DNA of 8,451 nt from Ruminococcus sp. AF46-10NS (GCF_003474435.1 NZ_QRNF01000070.1:1-8451), one strand, 5' to 3'; positions 1 through 6,112 are shown, numbered from the stretch's first letter. A program made the numbers and translations. Notes: generated by a model from the letters alone, not told the origin.

Positions 1-92
1 GCATTACGATAGTTGGAATTCCATTTGGAAAGCAGTTTTTCAAGATGGCAAGACTCTCTTTTATGCCATTTGGGGCGAGTGTAATAGGATAG
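1..92 (+). CDS. YccF-family inner membrane protein, C-terminal end only
   Basis: The reading frame beginning at base 3 encodes about 29 residues and stops with TAG at 90-92. It contains ITIVGIPFGKQFFKMARLS followed by MPFGASVIG. This is the signature of the YccF (DUF307) domain: a hydrophobic segment ending in GIPFG, then FK.A.LS..PFG..V. In Firmicutes the family usually has two tandem copies of this domain, and the piece here matches the end of the last one. YccF proteins are small integral membrane proteins of unknown function. The start and most of the gene lie left of the window. The terminator at 219-257 could end its transcript. Confidence 0.75.
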   Translation, partial: ITIVGIPFGKQFFKMARLSFMPFGASVIG

Positions 93-218
93 AATATGTG
101 AGGTCTTATTGACACAGAAGCAAAGATCATATGCCAGATGGAATTGAAAAGAATTGAAAAATTTGCCGAGATGACGAGAGGTTCATTTTAGTAAAGAAAA
201 ATAAAACGATTAATTAAT

Positions 219-257
219 AACGCCGATGCAGGATTTTTATAATCCTATACCGGCGTT
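219..257. terminator. Bidirectional hairpin terminator between YccF and AIM24 genes
   Basis: Nested inverted repeat: outer arms AACGCCG (219-225) and CGGCGTT (251-257), inner arms AGGATT (230-235) and AATCCT (241-246), loop TTTAT. It is followed by TTTGTTGTTT on the plus strand and by an AT-rich, T-biased stretch on the minus strand. It lies between two converging genes and so can serve both, although the minus-strand U-tract is not immediate. Confidence 0.7.
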
Positions 258-286
258 TGTTGTTTACGTGAGAATGTATTTTATGC

Positions 287-1123
287 TTATTTTCCAAATG
301 TATTACTGGATTTAGCAGCAGCTTTAGCTGCCATGGTGTTGGTGGACTCAAACAAGGAAGTTGTCGGTGCGACCGGACACATCAGTACCCGTCCTGTTCC
401 GCGGTAAACATTTATCAGACCCTCTCCGCTAACTGCAGATCCGACAAGTGTTTTGGTTGATCGTTCTACGGTAAATTCAAGGTTTGATGACCAGCATACG
501 GCAAGGTTTCCATCAATTTTCAGTTCATCATTTTCCAATATAACTTCAATCAATTCATCTTCGGGAACATTAGACTCCAGTGCAGCTACACCATTTCCCT
601 GTAAACTCAGATTAAACAGGCCTTCGCTACCTAATACTGCTGATGAAAGGTTCTTTCTGGCTACAACTTTACTTTTTACATTTGCATCACAAGCCAGGAA
701 CATGCCATCTTCAATTGTCATTCCGGCCGAACCCCATTTTCCAATGTCTGCAAGAATAATGTATTTATATGTTGGTTCCAGTACCAGACAGCCTTCGCCA
801 ACATATTCCGGTTTAACTGCGGTTTCTTTTGTAACCGCACCCTTGAGTGCTTTTCCAAGGAAATCTCCGATACCTTTTACACCAGATGTGGCTTGTACAT
901 TACCACCCATCCACTGCATGGAACCAGCCTGGATAACAGCTGAATGGTCCTTATCAATATCAATAACAACCTGTCTTCTTCTGACATTCATTTTACTCAT
1001 AAAATACTCATTCATTGCATTCATAGGTGAAACGCTGGCATCCTGCACATATTCAAGCACATGGAAGTTTCCGATGCTTTTTGCATATTTTCTGTTTTCA
1101 TTTTGTAAATTTTCAATTCGCAT
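287..1123 (-). CDS. AIM24 family protein
   Basis: This 278-residue protein belongs to the AIM24/TIGR00266 (DUF124) family, judged from the beta-rich repeats typical of it: IQAGSMQWMGGNV (64-76), GEGCLVLEP (109-117), GSEGLFNLSLQGNG (165-178), GNLAVCWSSNLEFTVE (205-220) and a glycine-rich SGEGLINVYRGTGRV (232-246). Fungal Aim24 is a mitochondrial inner-membrane organising protein; the bacterial members have no settled function. The N-terminal 60 residues are an extension before the core. There is no signal peptide or membrane segment, so it is probably cytosolic or peripheral. The ATG at 1121-1123 is supported by AAAGGAG (1135-1141, read on the minus strand) 11 bases upstream. The gene is divergent from the small operon at 1359-1729 and appears complete. 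Confidence 0.85.
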   Translation of the reverse strand: MRIENLQNENRKYAKSIGNFHVLEYVQDASVSPMNAMNEYFMSKMNVRRRQVVIDIDKDHSAVIQAGSMQWMGGNVQATSGVKGIGDFLGKALKGAVTKETAVKPEYVGEGCLVLEPTYKYIILADIGKWGSAGMTIEDGMFLACDANVKSKVVARKNLSSAVLGSEGLFNLSLQGNGVAALESNVPEDELIEVILENDELKIDGNLAVCWSSNLEFTVERSTKTLVGSAVSGEGLINVYRGTGRVLMCPVAPTTSLFESTNTMAAKAAAKSSNTFGK

Positions 1124-1180
1124 ATTACTACTGACTCCTTTACCTTTAATAATAATTCATAGTGTTACTCGGATATGTTT

Positions 1181-1186
1181 ATTATA
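1181..1186 (-). promoter_or_regulatory. Possible -10 box for the AIM24 gene
   Basis: Read on the minus strand this is a consensus TATAAT about 58 bases before the AIM24 start. No good -35 is visible at 16-18 bases spacing, so the promoter may be weak or activator-dependent. Confidence 0.4.
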
Positions 1187-1235
1187 ATAGAAACAACATA
1201 GATAGATATATACTTTGTATAGAGAATTATAAAGA

Positions 1236-1257
1236 GAGAATTCTCAAAATTTGAGAA
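1236..1257. promoter_or_regulatory. Perfect palindrome, candidate operator in the divergent AIM24/small-protein region
   Basis: TTCTCAAA (1241-1248), one central A, then TTTGAGAA (1250-1257) make a perfect 8+1+8 inverted repeat. It overlaps a second palindrome GAGAATTCTC (1236-1245), giving three alternating GAGAA half-sites. AGAGAATT also occurs at 1221-1228 and 1235-1242. The site sits between the AIM24 -10 candidate and the -10 candidate of the opposite operon, where one regulator could control both. Confidence 0.45.
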
Positions 1258-1307
1258 ATATAAAGATGCAATTCCTCATGGTGGATGTGTATTGTGAAAA
1301 ATAAATT

Positions 1308-1316
1308 TGTTATAGT
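1308..1316 (+). promoter_or_regulatory. Possible extended -10 promoter for the small-protein operon
   Basis: TGTTATAGT is an extended -10 (TGn followed by TATAGT at 1311-1316) 43 bases before the 42-aa ORF. The -35 region is weak, as is common with extended -10 promoters. Confidence 0.35.
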
Positions 1317-1358
1317 GACAATATCAACAAAAAAGCAGAATGTAAATGGGGTGATCAG

Positions 1359-1487
1359 ATGGAAGCAGCACAGAGAATTCGATTAATCCGGATAATAGAA
1401 AAGATGGAGAAAAATCCGACATTCAGTAATAAACTTGGTATAAAGAACACATCTGAATATTTAGCAGAAAAAGAACAGAAAAAATGA
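1359..1487 (+). CDS. Small hypothetical protein, 42 aa
   Basis: ATG at 1359 follows GGGGTGAT (1348-1355) at a fitting distance. The product is a short, highly charged, probably helical protein: MEAAQRIRLIRIIEKMEKNP, then a C-terminal half containing KLGIKNTSEYL and a lysine-rich tail. I do not recognise a function. Short proteins of this layout (RIRLI..I.KME.NP....LG) strike me as recurrent in Clostridia, but that is memory, not a search. It lies 26 bases before the membrane-protein gene at 1514, on the same strand and with no terminator between, so the two are likely co-transcribed. Confidence 0.55.
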   Translation: MEAAQRIRLIRIIEKMEKNPTFSNKLGIKNTSEYLAEKEQKK

Positions 1488-1513
1488 AAGACACATATCA
1501 GAAGGAGTAAAAA

Positions 1514-1729
1514 ATGTTATCGTTATTATTTACAATTTGTATAATTTGGTTTGTTGGAAAATTTTTTATATTTGGATTAAAAGCGTCCTGGGGAATTATG
1601 AAACTACTTTGTACAGTTATTTTCTTTCCGGTGATATTGATTGGTATGGTTATAGGTGGACTGATGTACATTGCTTTTCCATTATTGATTATTGGTGGCA
1701 TTATAGCACTGGTGACGTCACATTCATAA
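1514..1729 (+). CDS. Small hydrophobic membrane protein, 71 aa
   Basis: A well placed GAAGGAG (1500-1506) precedes the ATG at 1514. The protein is almost entirely hydrophobic: a first membrane segment at about residues 2-22, a short loop with K23 and K30, then a long glycine-rich hydrophobic stretch (32-68) that could form one long or two short segments. It has no charged cluster, cysteine pair or lipobox that would suggest an enzyme. It is probably the second gene of a two-gene operon with the 42-aa ORF and is followed by a strong terminator. The function is unknown. A stress- or envelope-associated role is only a guess from the nearby AIM24 and YccF genes. Confidence 0.65.
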   Translation: MLSLLFTICIIWFVGKFFIFGLKASWGIMKLLCTVIFFPVILIGMVIGGLMYIAFPLLIIGGIIALVTSHS

Positions 1730-1787
1730 TCGATCAGGAGGAAGAAAACAGAAAGTATAGTCAATCAATTACAGCGTATGTAAAGTA

Positions 1788-1821
1788 AAAGGCAATGAGT
1801 CAGAAATGGTTCATTGCCTTT
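1788..1821. terminator. Bidirectional terminator between converging genes
   Basis: Perfect 11-bp arms AAAGGCAATGA (1788-1798) and TCATTGCCTTT (1811-1821) around a 12-base loop. T-rich sequence follows on the plus strand, and TTTACTTTAC follows on the minus strand. It can end both the 1514 gene and the regulator gene that stops at 1836. Confidence 0.8.
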
Positions 1822-1835
1822 CTTGGTGTTATGGA

Positions 1836-2351
1836 TTATTTCAATTTTTCTCTCTCGGCATTTAGAAGCTCAAGATTAAGCCCCTGTTCTCCGGCGGTCT
1901 TATCTACCCAAAGATTCAAAGAGTCTATGGCTAAAGAAATTTCATCAAGTTTTTTACTGATATAAGCAAAATCTTTCATTTCATCATCGCTGATCTTACC
2001 GTCACGGGCAATCTGGATCAGACGACCGGTAAGAGGATTGATTTCATTCAAACTGGCAATTGTCTCCAAAATGATATTTGACAGATCAGTCATTTCTACT
2101 TCTGGAACATAACGATGGCCGATCTCGCATTTGTGAGAGCAATAATAATTGCAAAGCTCTGGTCTTTTATAGGCATCTGCCATCTGGAGGATATCATAGG
2201 GCGTAGGTTCTTGTGTTTCATATTCAAATTTTTCAATTTTTGAATCAGAGACAGCATCCATTTTTTCACTGGCCTCTGCTCTTGTAAGTCCTGCCGCTTC
2301 TCGGCAAAGCTGGTAAATTGTTTTGTTTTCCCTGGTGGATTGCTTACCCAT
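1836..2351 (-). CDS. Xre-type helix-turn-helix regulator with C-x3-C-x3-C cluster
   Basis: This 171-residue protein has an N-terminal lambda-repressor-like HTH at about residues 10-62: TIYQLCREAAGLTRAEASE is the first two helices, and SDSKIEKFEYETQEPTPYDI resembles the recognition helix and following turn. A cysteine group C67-x3-C71-x3-C75 (LCNYYCSHKCEIG) follows directly and may bind metal or act as a redox sensor. Residues 85-171 are predicted to be long amphipathic helices, perhaps for dimerisation. The ATG is supported by GGGGAGG (2360-2366 on the minus strand). It is divergent from the 61-aa gene at 2523, and an inverted repeat lies in its leader. It probably acts as a DNA-binding transcription factor; its targets are not known. 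Confidence 0.75.
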   Translation of the reverse strand: MGKQSTRENKTIYQLCREAAGLTRAEASEKMDAVSDSKIEKFEYETQEPTPYDILQMADAYKRPELCNYYCSHKCEIGHRYVPEVEMTDLSNIILETIASLNEINPLTGRLIQIARDGKISDDEMKDFAYISKKLDEISLAIDSLNLWVDKTAGEQGLNLELLNAEREKLK

Positions 2352-2379
2352 GAGAATTTCCTCCCCGTATATCGCTAAA

Positions 2380-2410
2380 CATGAGGATTATCAATATTTA
2401 AGTCCTCATG
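2380..2410. repeat. Inverted repeat in the regulator leader, candidate operator
   Basis: Perfect 8-bp arms CATGAGGA (2380-2387) and TCCTCATG (2403-2410) are separated by 15 bases. The centres are 23 bases apart, about two helical turns. It lies between the minus-strand promoter (2439-2467) and the regulator's start, so it could be an autoregulatory operator or a leader hairpin close to the ribosome site. Confidence 0.5.
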
Positions 2411-2438
2411 CAAGACGTGTATTTCTCGTATAGAGTTT

Positions 2439-2467
2439 ATTATACTTGAATTATCAATTAACAACAA
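2439..2467 (-). promoter_or_regulatory. Sigma-A type promoter of the Xre regulator
   Basis: On the minus strand: TTGTTG (-35, 2467-2462), a 17-base spacer, TATAAT (-10, 2444-2439). The transcript would start near 2432 and carry an 80-base leader containing the inverted repeat. Confidence 0.65.
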
Positions 2468-2522
2468 GCTCAATAATGAACATGAAGTCAAAAAGAGTGA
2501 AAGAGGAAAGAGAGGTTACAGA

Positions 2523-2708
2523 ATGAACACTATGAACAAACAGGAAATCAACGAATTTATTGAAAAAATGGAAGAGGTAGGTGATGTTTGGACGGAAGAG
2601 CAGGTAAATGATGTGTATGGTGACAGTAGCTTTGAGGAGGCATTAGCTGATAGACAATTCAGTCTTGACCATATGTCCGACATCATAAGTAAAGTTATCG
2701 ACAAATAA
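2523..2708 (+). CDS. Small acidic hypothetical protein, 61 aa
   Basis: The ATG at 2523 follows GAGAGG (2510-2515) at 7 bases; an in-frame ATG at 2535 is further from it and less likely. The sequence is acidic and helical (NKQEINEFIEKMEEVGDVW, then TEEQVNDVYGD and EEALADR), with no membrane segment, cysteines or recognisable domain. The gene is monocistronic, ending in a strong terminator, and is transcribed away from the cysteine-bearing Xre regulator, so it may be a target or partner of that regulator. I do not recognise a function. A small regulatory or antitoxin-like protein is possible but not shown. Confidence 0.6.
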   Translation: MNTMNKQEINEFIEKMEEVGDVWTEEQVNDVYGDSSFEEALADRQFSLDHMSDIISKVIDK

Positions 2709-2738
2709 TAAAAGAAAAAATCAATAGTATTTGTAAGG

Positions 2739-2775
2739 CGTCAGTGGAGTATTCCACTGGCGTTTTTGTTTTTTC
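2739..2775 (+). terminator. Strong intrinsic terminator after the 61-aa gene
   Basis: Stem CGTCAGTGGA (2739-2748) with TCCACTGGCG (2753-2762), one T-G wobble, tetraloop GTAT, then TTTTTGTTTTTTC. Confidence 0.9.
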
Positions 2776-3192
2776 TAATCTTTTTTCATTTCTCCCTAAA
2801 CTTTCCCAAACTTTTTTGTATTTAGAAGCTGAGAAGGCTACAGATCAGAAATTCGGATCAAAAAGCCGACTCAATACTTTGAAAATTAAATGAGCTTGCC
2901 AGTCCGCCGGAGTCCTGCCAGATAGGATTCCGGATAAGTCCAAAGACAATCGGTCCGAGGATGAACAGAAACAGAGGTTTGCATTGAAACATTGCTGTGG
3001 CGATGGCTTTCTGAGCAAAGCGGCGAATTAATAATGATACTTCCGAATGATGTCGGCCAGGAGGAGTGAGGATCCTGGAGACCATACACGATATGGCTGA
3101 GGCTGTCTGCGATGGCACTAACGGACTGGGTGTTCCCTGAGATGGGATACACGCGTGAACAAGACAAACGAGCACTGTATGAAAAAAGATTG

Positions 3193-3210
3193 CCCCGGTT
3201 TATTCCGGGG
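3193..3210 (+). repeat. GC-rich hairpin
   Basis: CCCCGG (3193-3198), loop TTTATT, CCGGGG (3205-3210). It has no U-tract, so it is not a standard terminator. It coincides with the last codons of the unassigned frame ending at 3213. Confidence 0.5.
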
Positions 3211-3228
3211 TAACTGACAATAGAAGTT

Positions 3229-3256
3229 GTGTGGCAGAGGGGAACTTCTGCCATAC
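3229..3256 (+). repeat. Hairpin upstream of the 51-aa ORF
   Basis: Arms GTGTGGCAGA (3229-3238) and TCTGCCATAC (3247-3256) pair over 10 bases with one G-U, around an 8-base loop. It lies about 50 bases before the ATG at 3306 and would be in its leader. Confidence 0.5.
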
Positions 3257-3305
3257 CCTTGTGTTGCCAGTAAAAATAAGTGGCAAACGGAAAGGGGATA
3301 AACAG

Positions 3306-3461
3306 ATGAAACCATATTTAAAAGCGGAAGAAATCAGAAAAGATATCAGAGAACAGTTACCGGTAATTGATGAGGAAACCTTCAGAGAGCATTATTGTTC
3401 AGAATGTATGTATTATGCAGGCAGAATTAACAAAAAGGCCCGTTGCATGGAAAAGATGTGA
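3306..3461 (+). CDS. Small cysteine-containing protein, 51 aa, probably truncated
   Basis: The ATG at 3306 has AAAGGGG (3290-3296) 9 bases upstream. The product begins MKPYLKAEEIRKDIREQLPV and ends with a CSECMYYAGRINKKARCMEK segment, so it has C-x2-C followed by a third cysteine at residue 47. This is reminiscent of the start of a zinc-ribbon or knuckle lacking its last ligand. The frame stops right where recombinase homology begins in another frame (about 3445), so the 3' end of this gene was probably replaced when DNA was deleted. The function is unknown. Small Cys-rich ORFs of this type are common cargo of clostridial integrative elements. Confidence 0.45.
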   Translation: MKPYLKAEEIRKDIREQLPVIDEETFREHYCSECMYYAGRINKKARCMEKM

Positions 3462-4078
3462 TTCTGGTATTTCCGGAGGAGAGCAGAAAGAACAAAACTG
3501 TACGTGTACTGAAACTTCCGAAGACGGAGAGCAGTATCCGTAAAGTATTCCTTCCAAAATCAGTAGCGGAAATGCTGGTAGAATGGAAGAAAGGTCAGGA
3601 TAAGATCAAGGAAACACTGGGAGAGGAATACATGGATTATAACCTGGTGATGGCAACTCCGTTTGGTCTGCCAGTAGGAACTTCTTCTATTCGTAAGGCC
3701 CTGAATGATCTGATCAAAGAGCATAATCTTCCACCGGTTGTGTTTCACAGCCTTCGCCATACAAGTGTCACTTATAAGCTGAAGTTAAATGGCGGAGATA
3801 TCAAGGCTGTACAGGGAGATTCCGGTCATTCACAGATCAATATGGTTACGAATGTGTATTCTCATATTATTGATGACGACCGCAGGAAGAATGCAGAGCT
3901 CTTTGAAGAAGCTTTTTACGAGAAAAAAGATCTGGATCCGAGTATGCATGCCCATGCTGCCGGCAAGACTGTTGAACTTCCAACGGATGTTGATGCGGAA
4001 TTATTAGCCAAGGTTCTTTCCAATCTGGAAATGGCAGCACTTTTATCTACCTTGGCTAAATCCTTGGAGAAAAAATAG
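3431..4078 (+). pseudogene. Tyrosine recombinase (phage-type integrase), C-terminal catalytic half
   Basis: This frame encodes the end of a tyrosine recombinase. Counting from a TTG at 3443 (211 residues), the beta-hairpin region with the catalytic lysine (LPKTESSIR, K27) is followed by HSLRH (H102, R105), GHS (H129) and the nucleophile in NVYSHI (Y139), then a helical tail. A full-length enzyme of this type has about 380-420 residues. The arm-binding and core-binding domains and the first catalytic arginine are absent, so the product cannot be active. The frame is closed by a TAA at 3428-3430, and no ribosome site supports TTG 3443. It overlaps the 51-aa ORF out of frame. This is best read as a 5'-deleted remnant of an integrative element. 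Confidence 0.85.
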
Positions 4079-4097
4079 AGAGATTTCTGTATAATAA

Positions 4098-4115
4098 ACA
4101 CCAGTTTACAACTTT
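4098..4115 (+). repeat. Direct repeat copy 1 (17 of 18 identical to 6095-6112)
   Basis: ACACCAGTTTACAACTTT, starting 20 bases after the recombinase stop and reaching into the stop codon region of the transposase remnant. The second copy, ACACCACTTTACAACTTT, lies 2 kb to the right in the same orientation. Together they flank the transposase stump plus the transporter gene. They could be attachment-site cores, ends of related elements, or chance AT-rich similarity. Confidence 0.45.
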
Positions 4116-4778
4116 ATAAATGATAGACTTGTTGATGAATCAGCTGTTTTAAGGCCTTTGTCATGGCACAGTAACTGATGTTAATCAGATTGACCAGCAT
4201 TTCAATCCCTTTGCAGCTTCGCACCATATAGTTACAAAAAGACCAGAACGTTTTCTGTTCATAGTAGTTTGTTTCAATATTCCAGCGTAACGAATATAGC
4301 AACAGTGGAATGTATTTCATACGGTCACTTCCGGTCTGGTTCAATGGTGCTTTTTCCTGCCATGCACAGAAAATCGGCAGATCTTCCGGGAAAATGGTAC
4401 TGAAAAACAGTCGTTTTGTACCATGTTCTTTTTCTGTGGCAGTGACATAGGCAAGGACTTCCCTATTGCCAAAGATCTTAGCGAGAACCCGGCGGACACC
4501 GGTATAATAATCACCAATCTTTTCATTGGAAAACGTAAAATCTGTTTCAACAGAAAGATGTATCATACATGACAGAATCAATCCTTGCATTGCCAATCAG
4601 ATCCAGATTCGGATATTCATCAACGATGGATACCAGATTCTGTTTTGTGTACCAGCTGTCACAAAGGATGATGATATGATCTTTGCTGTGAAATTCAGGC
4701 ATAACCTGCCGGATCATGGAGGCTGCCAGTTCCAGTTTAGATTCTTTTTTTTCTGGATGTTTCTGTGATATACTTATA
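4114..4778 (-). pseudogene. IS4-superfamily DDE transposase, truncated and frameshifted
   Basis: Two minus-strand frames together encode the C-terminal part of a transposase. The upstream part (about 4778 to 4547) reads PEKKESKLELAASMI, then HIIILCDSWYTKQNL, whose D is probably the second catalytic aspartate, then LIGNARIDSVMYD. The downstream part (4557 to 4114) resumes in another frame with LSVETDFTFSNEKIGDYY, FCAWQEKAPLNQTGS and Y-x2-R-x3-E-x6-K (YSLRWNIETNYYEQK), the YREK signature of IS4-like transposases, which carries the catalytic glutamate. From memory of intact relatives, a basic GKRGRP-type linker of about 20 residues normally sits at the join, so a small deletion there caused the frameshift. 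The N-terminal third, including the first catalytic aspartate, is missing. It is inactive. Confidence 0.85.
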
Positions 4779-4796
4779 CGCGGTCGTATCAGACCG
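4766..4796 (+). promoter_or_regulatory. Possible transporter promoter and leader hairpin at the transposase stump
   Basis: TGATATACT (4766-4774) is an extended -10 candidate 36 bases before the transporter ATG. CGGTC (4781-4785) and GACCG (4792-4796) form a short hairpin at the expected transcript start, just before the AAAGGAA ribosome site. No convincing -35 is present. Confidence 0.35.
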
Positions 4797-4809
4797 GAAA
4801 GGAAATATT

Positions 4810-5958
4810 ATGTTACAAAAATTATATGTTTTTTTCAGGAAAGAAACCGTTTTGTCAATTGCAGTGATCCTGGCGCTTCTTTCTATGTTCTGGGTCAGAC
4901 CGGATAAGGCTTATTTTACTTATATCGATTTCAGGACTCTCGGGCTCCTCTTCTGTTTGATGGCAATTGTAGCTGGTTTGAAGGCTGTTGGTGTTTTTGA
5001 TATACTCGCCAAAAAATTGCTGATGGGAACATCGGGAACTGTGGGTGTGATCAGGCTGTTGGTACTCTTATGTTTCTTCCTGTCAATGGTGATCACCAAT
5101 GATGTGGCATTGATTACTTTTGTTCCTCTTGCACTGATCATTGTGCATAAACTGCCAAAGGAACTGGGCAATTACTGGCTTCTTAAAATAGTAGCCATGC
5201 AGACAATCGCTGCTAATCTCGGAAGTATGCTCACACCAATCGGAAATCCGCAGAACCTTTATCTATATGCCAGAGCAGGGATGTCCGCGGCAGAATTAAT
5301 AACCCTGATGCTTCCCTATTCCGCCACAGCACTTATCCTTCTTCTGATATGGATACAGGTAGCCGCTGCCAAAGCACCTCACGTATGCGGTTCCGAAAAA
5401 GATAAAACTCTTTTGGGATTCTCTGACAGAAAAGAACTTAACATGGAATACCTGGCCGCTTACCTGATCTTATTTACAATCTGCCTGCTCACTGTTGCAC
5501 GTATCATTCCATACCAGATTCCTCTTGTATTGGTTCTTATATATATGCTGCTAAGAAACAGGGAAAATATAAGCAGGGTGGATTACTCCCTGCTTGCCAC
5601 CTTTATCGCATTATTTATTTTTATCGGCAACCTTGGAAGGATTCCGCAATTCAGCAGTTTTCTGGAAAGAATCATGGCAGGAAGGGAAACACTTACTGCT
5701 GTTCTTGCCAGTCAGATTATGAGCAATGTTCCCGCTGCGCTTCTTTTATCCGGCTTTACAGATAATTATCGGGCTTTAATTGTCGGAACCAATATTGGAG
5801 GTCTCGGCACTCTGATTGCATCCATGGCAAGCCTGATAAGTTTCAAATATATTGCAAAAGAAAACAGGAATCTGAGAGGGAAGTATTTGGGAATATTCAC
5901 AGCCTCCAATATTATATTCATGATATTCATGTTAATATTGTATTTTTTTCTTAGATAA
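4810..5958 (+). CDS. SLC13/ArsB-type (ion transporter superfamily) anion permease
   Basis: This 382-residue polytopic membrane protein is built of two repeats, as in the SLC13/CitMHS/ArsB ion-transporter superfamily. Repeat 1 has ITNDVALITFVPL (95-107) and NLGSMLTPIGNPQN (136-149). Repeat 2 has SQIMSNVPAALLLSG (301-315) and GTNIGGLGTLIASMASL (326-342). These paired N-rich and P-rich re-entrant loops bind substrate and sodium in the family. A hydrophilic loop (about 188-211) joins the halves. The substrate is probably a carboxylate, sulfate or arsenite-like anion, but the sequence does not say which. I chose ATG 4810 because AAAGGAA (4798-4804) lies 5 bases upstream; the GTG at 4765 would add 15 polar residues without a ribosome site. 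It stands alone, next to mobile-element debris. Confidence 0.85.
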   Translation: MLQKLYVFFRKETVLSIAVILALLSMFWVRPDKAYFTYIDFRTLGLLFCLMAIVAGLKAVGVFDILAKKLLMGTSGTVGVIRLLVLLCFFLSMVITNDVALITFVPLALIIVHKLPKELGNYWLLKIVAMQTIAANLGSMLTPIGNPQNLYLYARAGMSAAELITLMLPYSATALILLLIWIQVAAAKAPHVCGSEKDKTLLGFSDRKELNMEYLAAYLILFTICLLTVARIIPYQIPLVLVLIYMLLRNRENISRVDYSLLATFIALFIFIGNLGRIPQFSSFLERIMAGRETLTAVLASQIMSNVPAALLLSGFTDNYRALIVGTNIGGLGTLIASMASLISFKYIAKENRNLRGKYLGIFTASNIIFMIFMLILYFFLR

Positions 5959-6008
5959 AGGTTTTCCCGGAATTACAAAAGCTATAGCAATTCTTTCTTC
6001 GCAAAAAA

Positions 6009-6052
6009 TTCTCCGCGGCACTCTCCCATCCTGGAAGAAAAGCCGTGGAGAA
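6009..6052 (+). terminator. Hairpin after the transporter gene, likely terminator
   Basis: Arms TTCTCCGCGGC (6009-6019) and GCCGTGGAGAA (6042-6052) pair over 11 bases with one G-U, around a 22-base loop. It lies 50 bases after the stop. Only a broken AT-rich stretch follows (ATAAATATATTTT), so efficiency is uncertain. Confidence 0.55.
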
Positions 6053-6094
6053 ATAAATATATTTTCGGTGCCAATACAAAGATCATTAATCTTT

Positions 6095-6112
6095 ACACCA
6101 CTTTACAACTTT
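6095..6112 (+). repeat. Direct repeat copy 2 (partner of 4098-4115)
   Basis: ACACCACTTTACAACTTT, identical to copy 1 except for one base, in the same orientation. Confidence 0.45.

Larger units (their letters stand above)
2776..3305. other. Unassigned GC-richer stretch, probably eroded mobile DNA or a structured RNA
   Basis: I find no convincing gene here. All frames on the plus strand are broken, and the long minus-strand frames have odd composition and no ribosome site. The base composition is visibly richer in G and C than in the flanking genes. One plus-strand piece (3070-3213) reads like the end of a real protein (MGYTREQDKRALYEKRLPRF, then IPG and stop), but I do not recognise it. Two clear hairpins lie at 3193-3210 and 3229-3256. 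Since an integrase remnant follows, the simplest reading is a decayed segment of an integrated element. Confidence 0.5.

Noticed and set aside
138..191. 17-aa ORF between YccF and AIM24
   Set aside because: Too short, with no clear ribosome site or neighbour support.
453..1187. Plus-strand open frame of 244 codons
   Set aside because: It is the antisense shadow of the AIM24 gene, has serine/proline-rich nonsense composition and no ribosome site.
1498..1788. Other open frames over the small membrane-protein gene
   Set aside because: They overlap the well-supported 71-aa frame, lack ribosome sites and have unlikely composition.
3231..3305. N-terminal extension of the 51-aa ORF
   Set aside because: The extension covers the hairpin at 3229-3256 and has no ribosome site, whereas ATG 3306 has AAAGGGG at good spacing.
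2858..3315. Three minus-strand open frames of 65-122 codons
   Set aside because: No ribosome sites, no recognisable domain, mutually overlapping and rich in rare residue patterns. They are more likely chance openings in a GC-richer stretch.
4765..4809. Earlier GTG start for the transporter
   Set aside because: No ribosome site precedes it and the added residues derive from the transposase edge; ATG 4810 has AAAGGAA just upstream.
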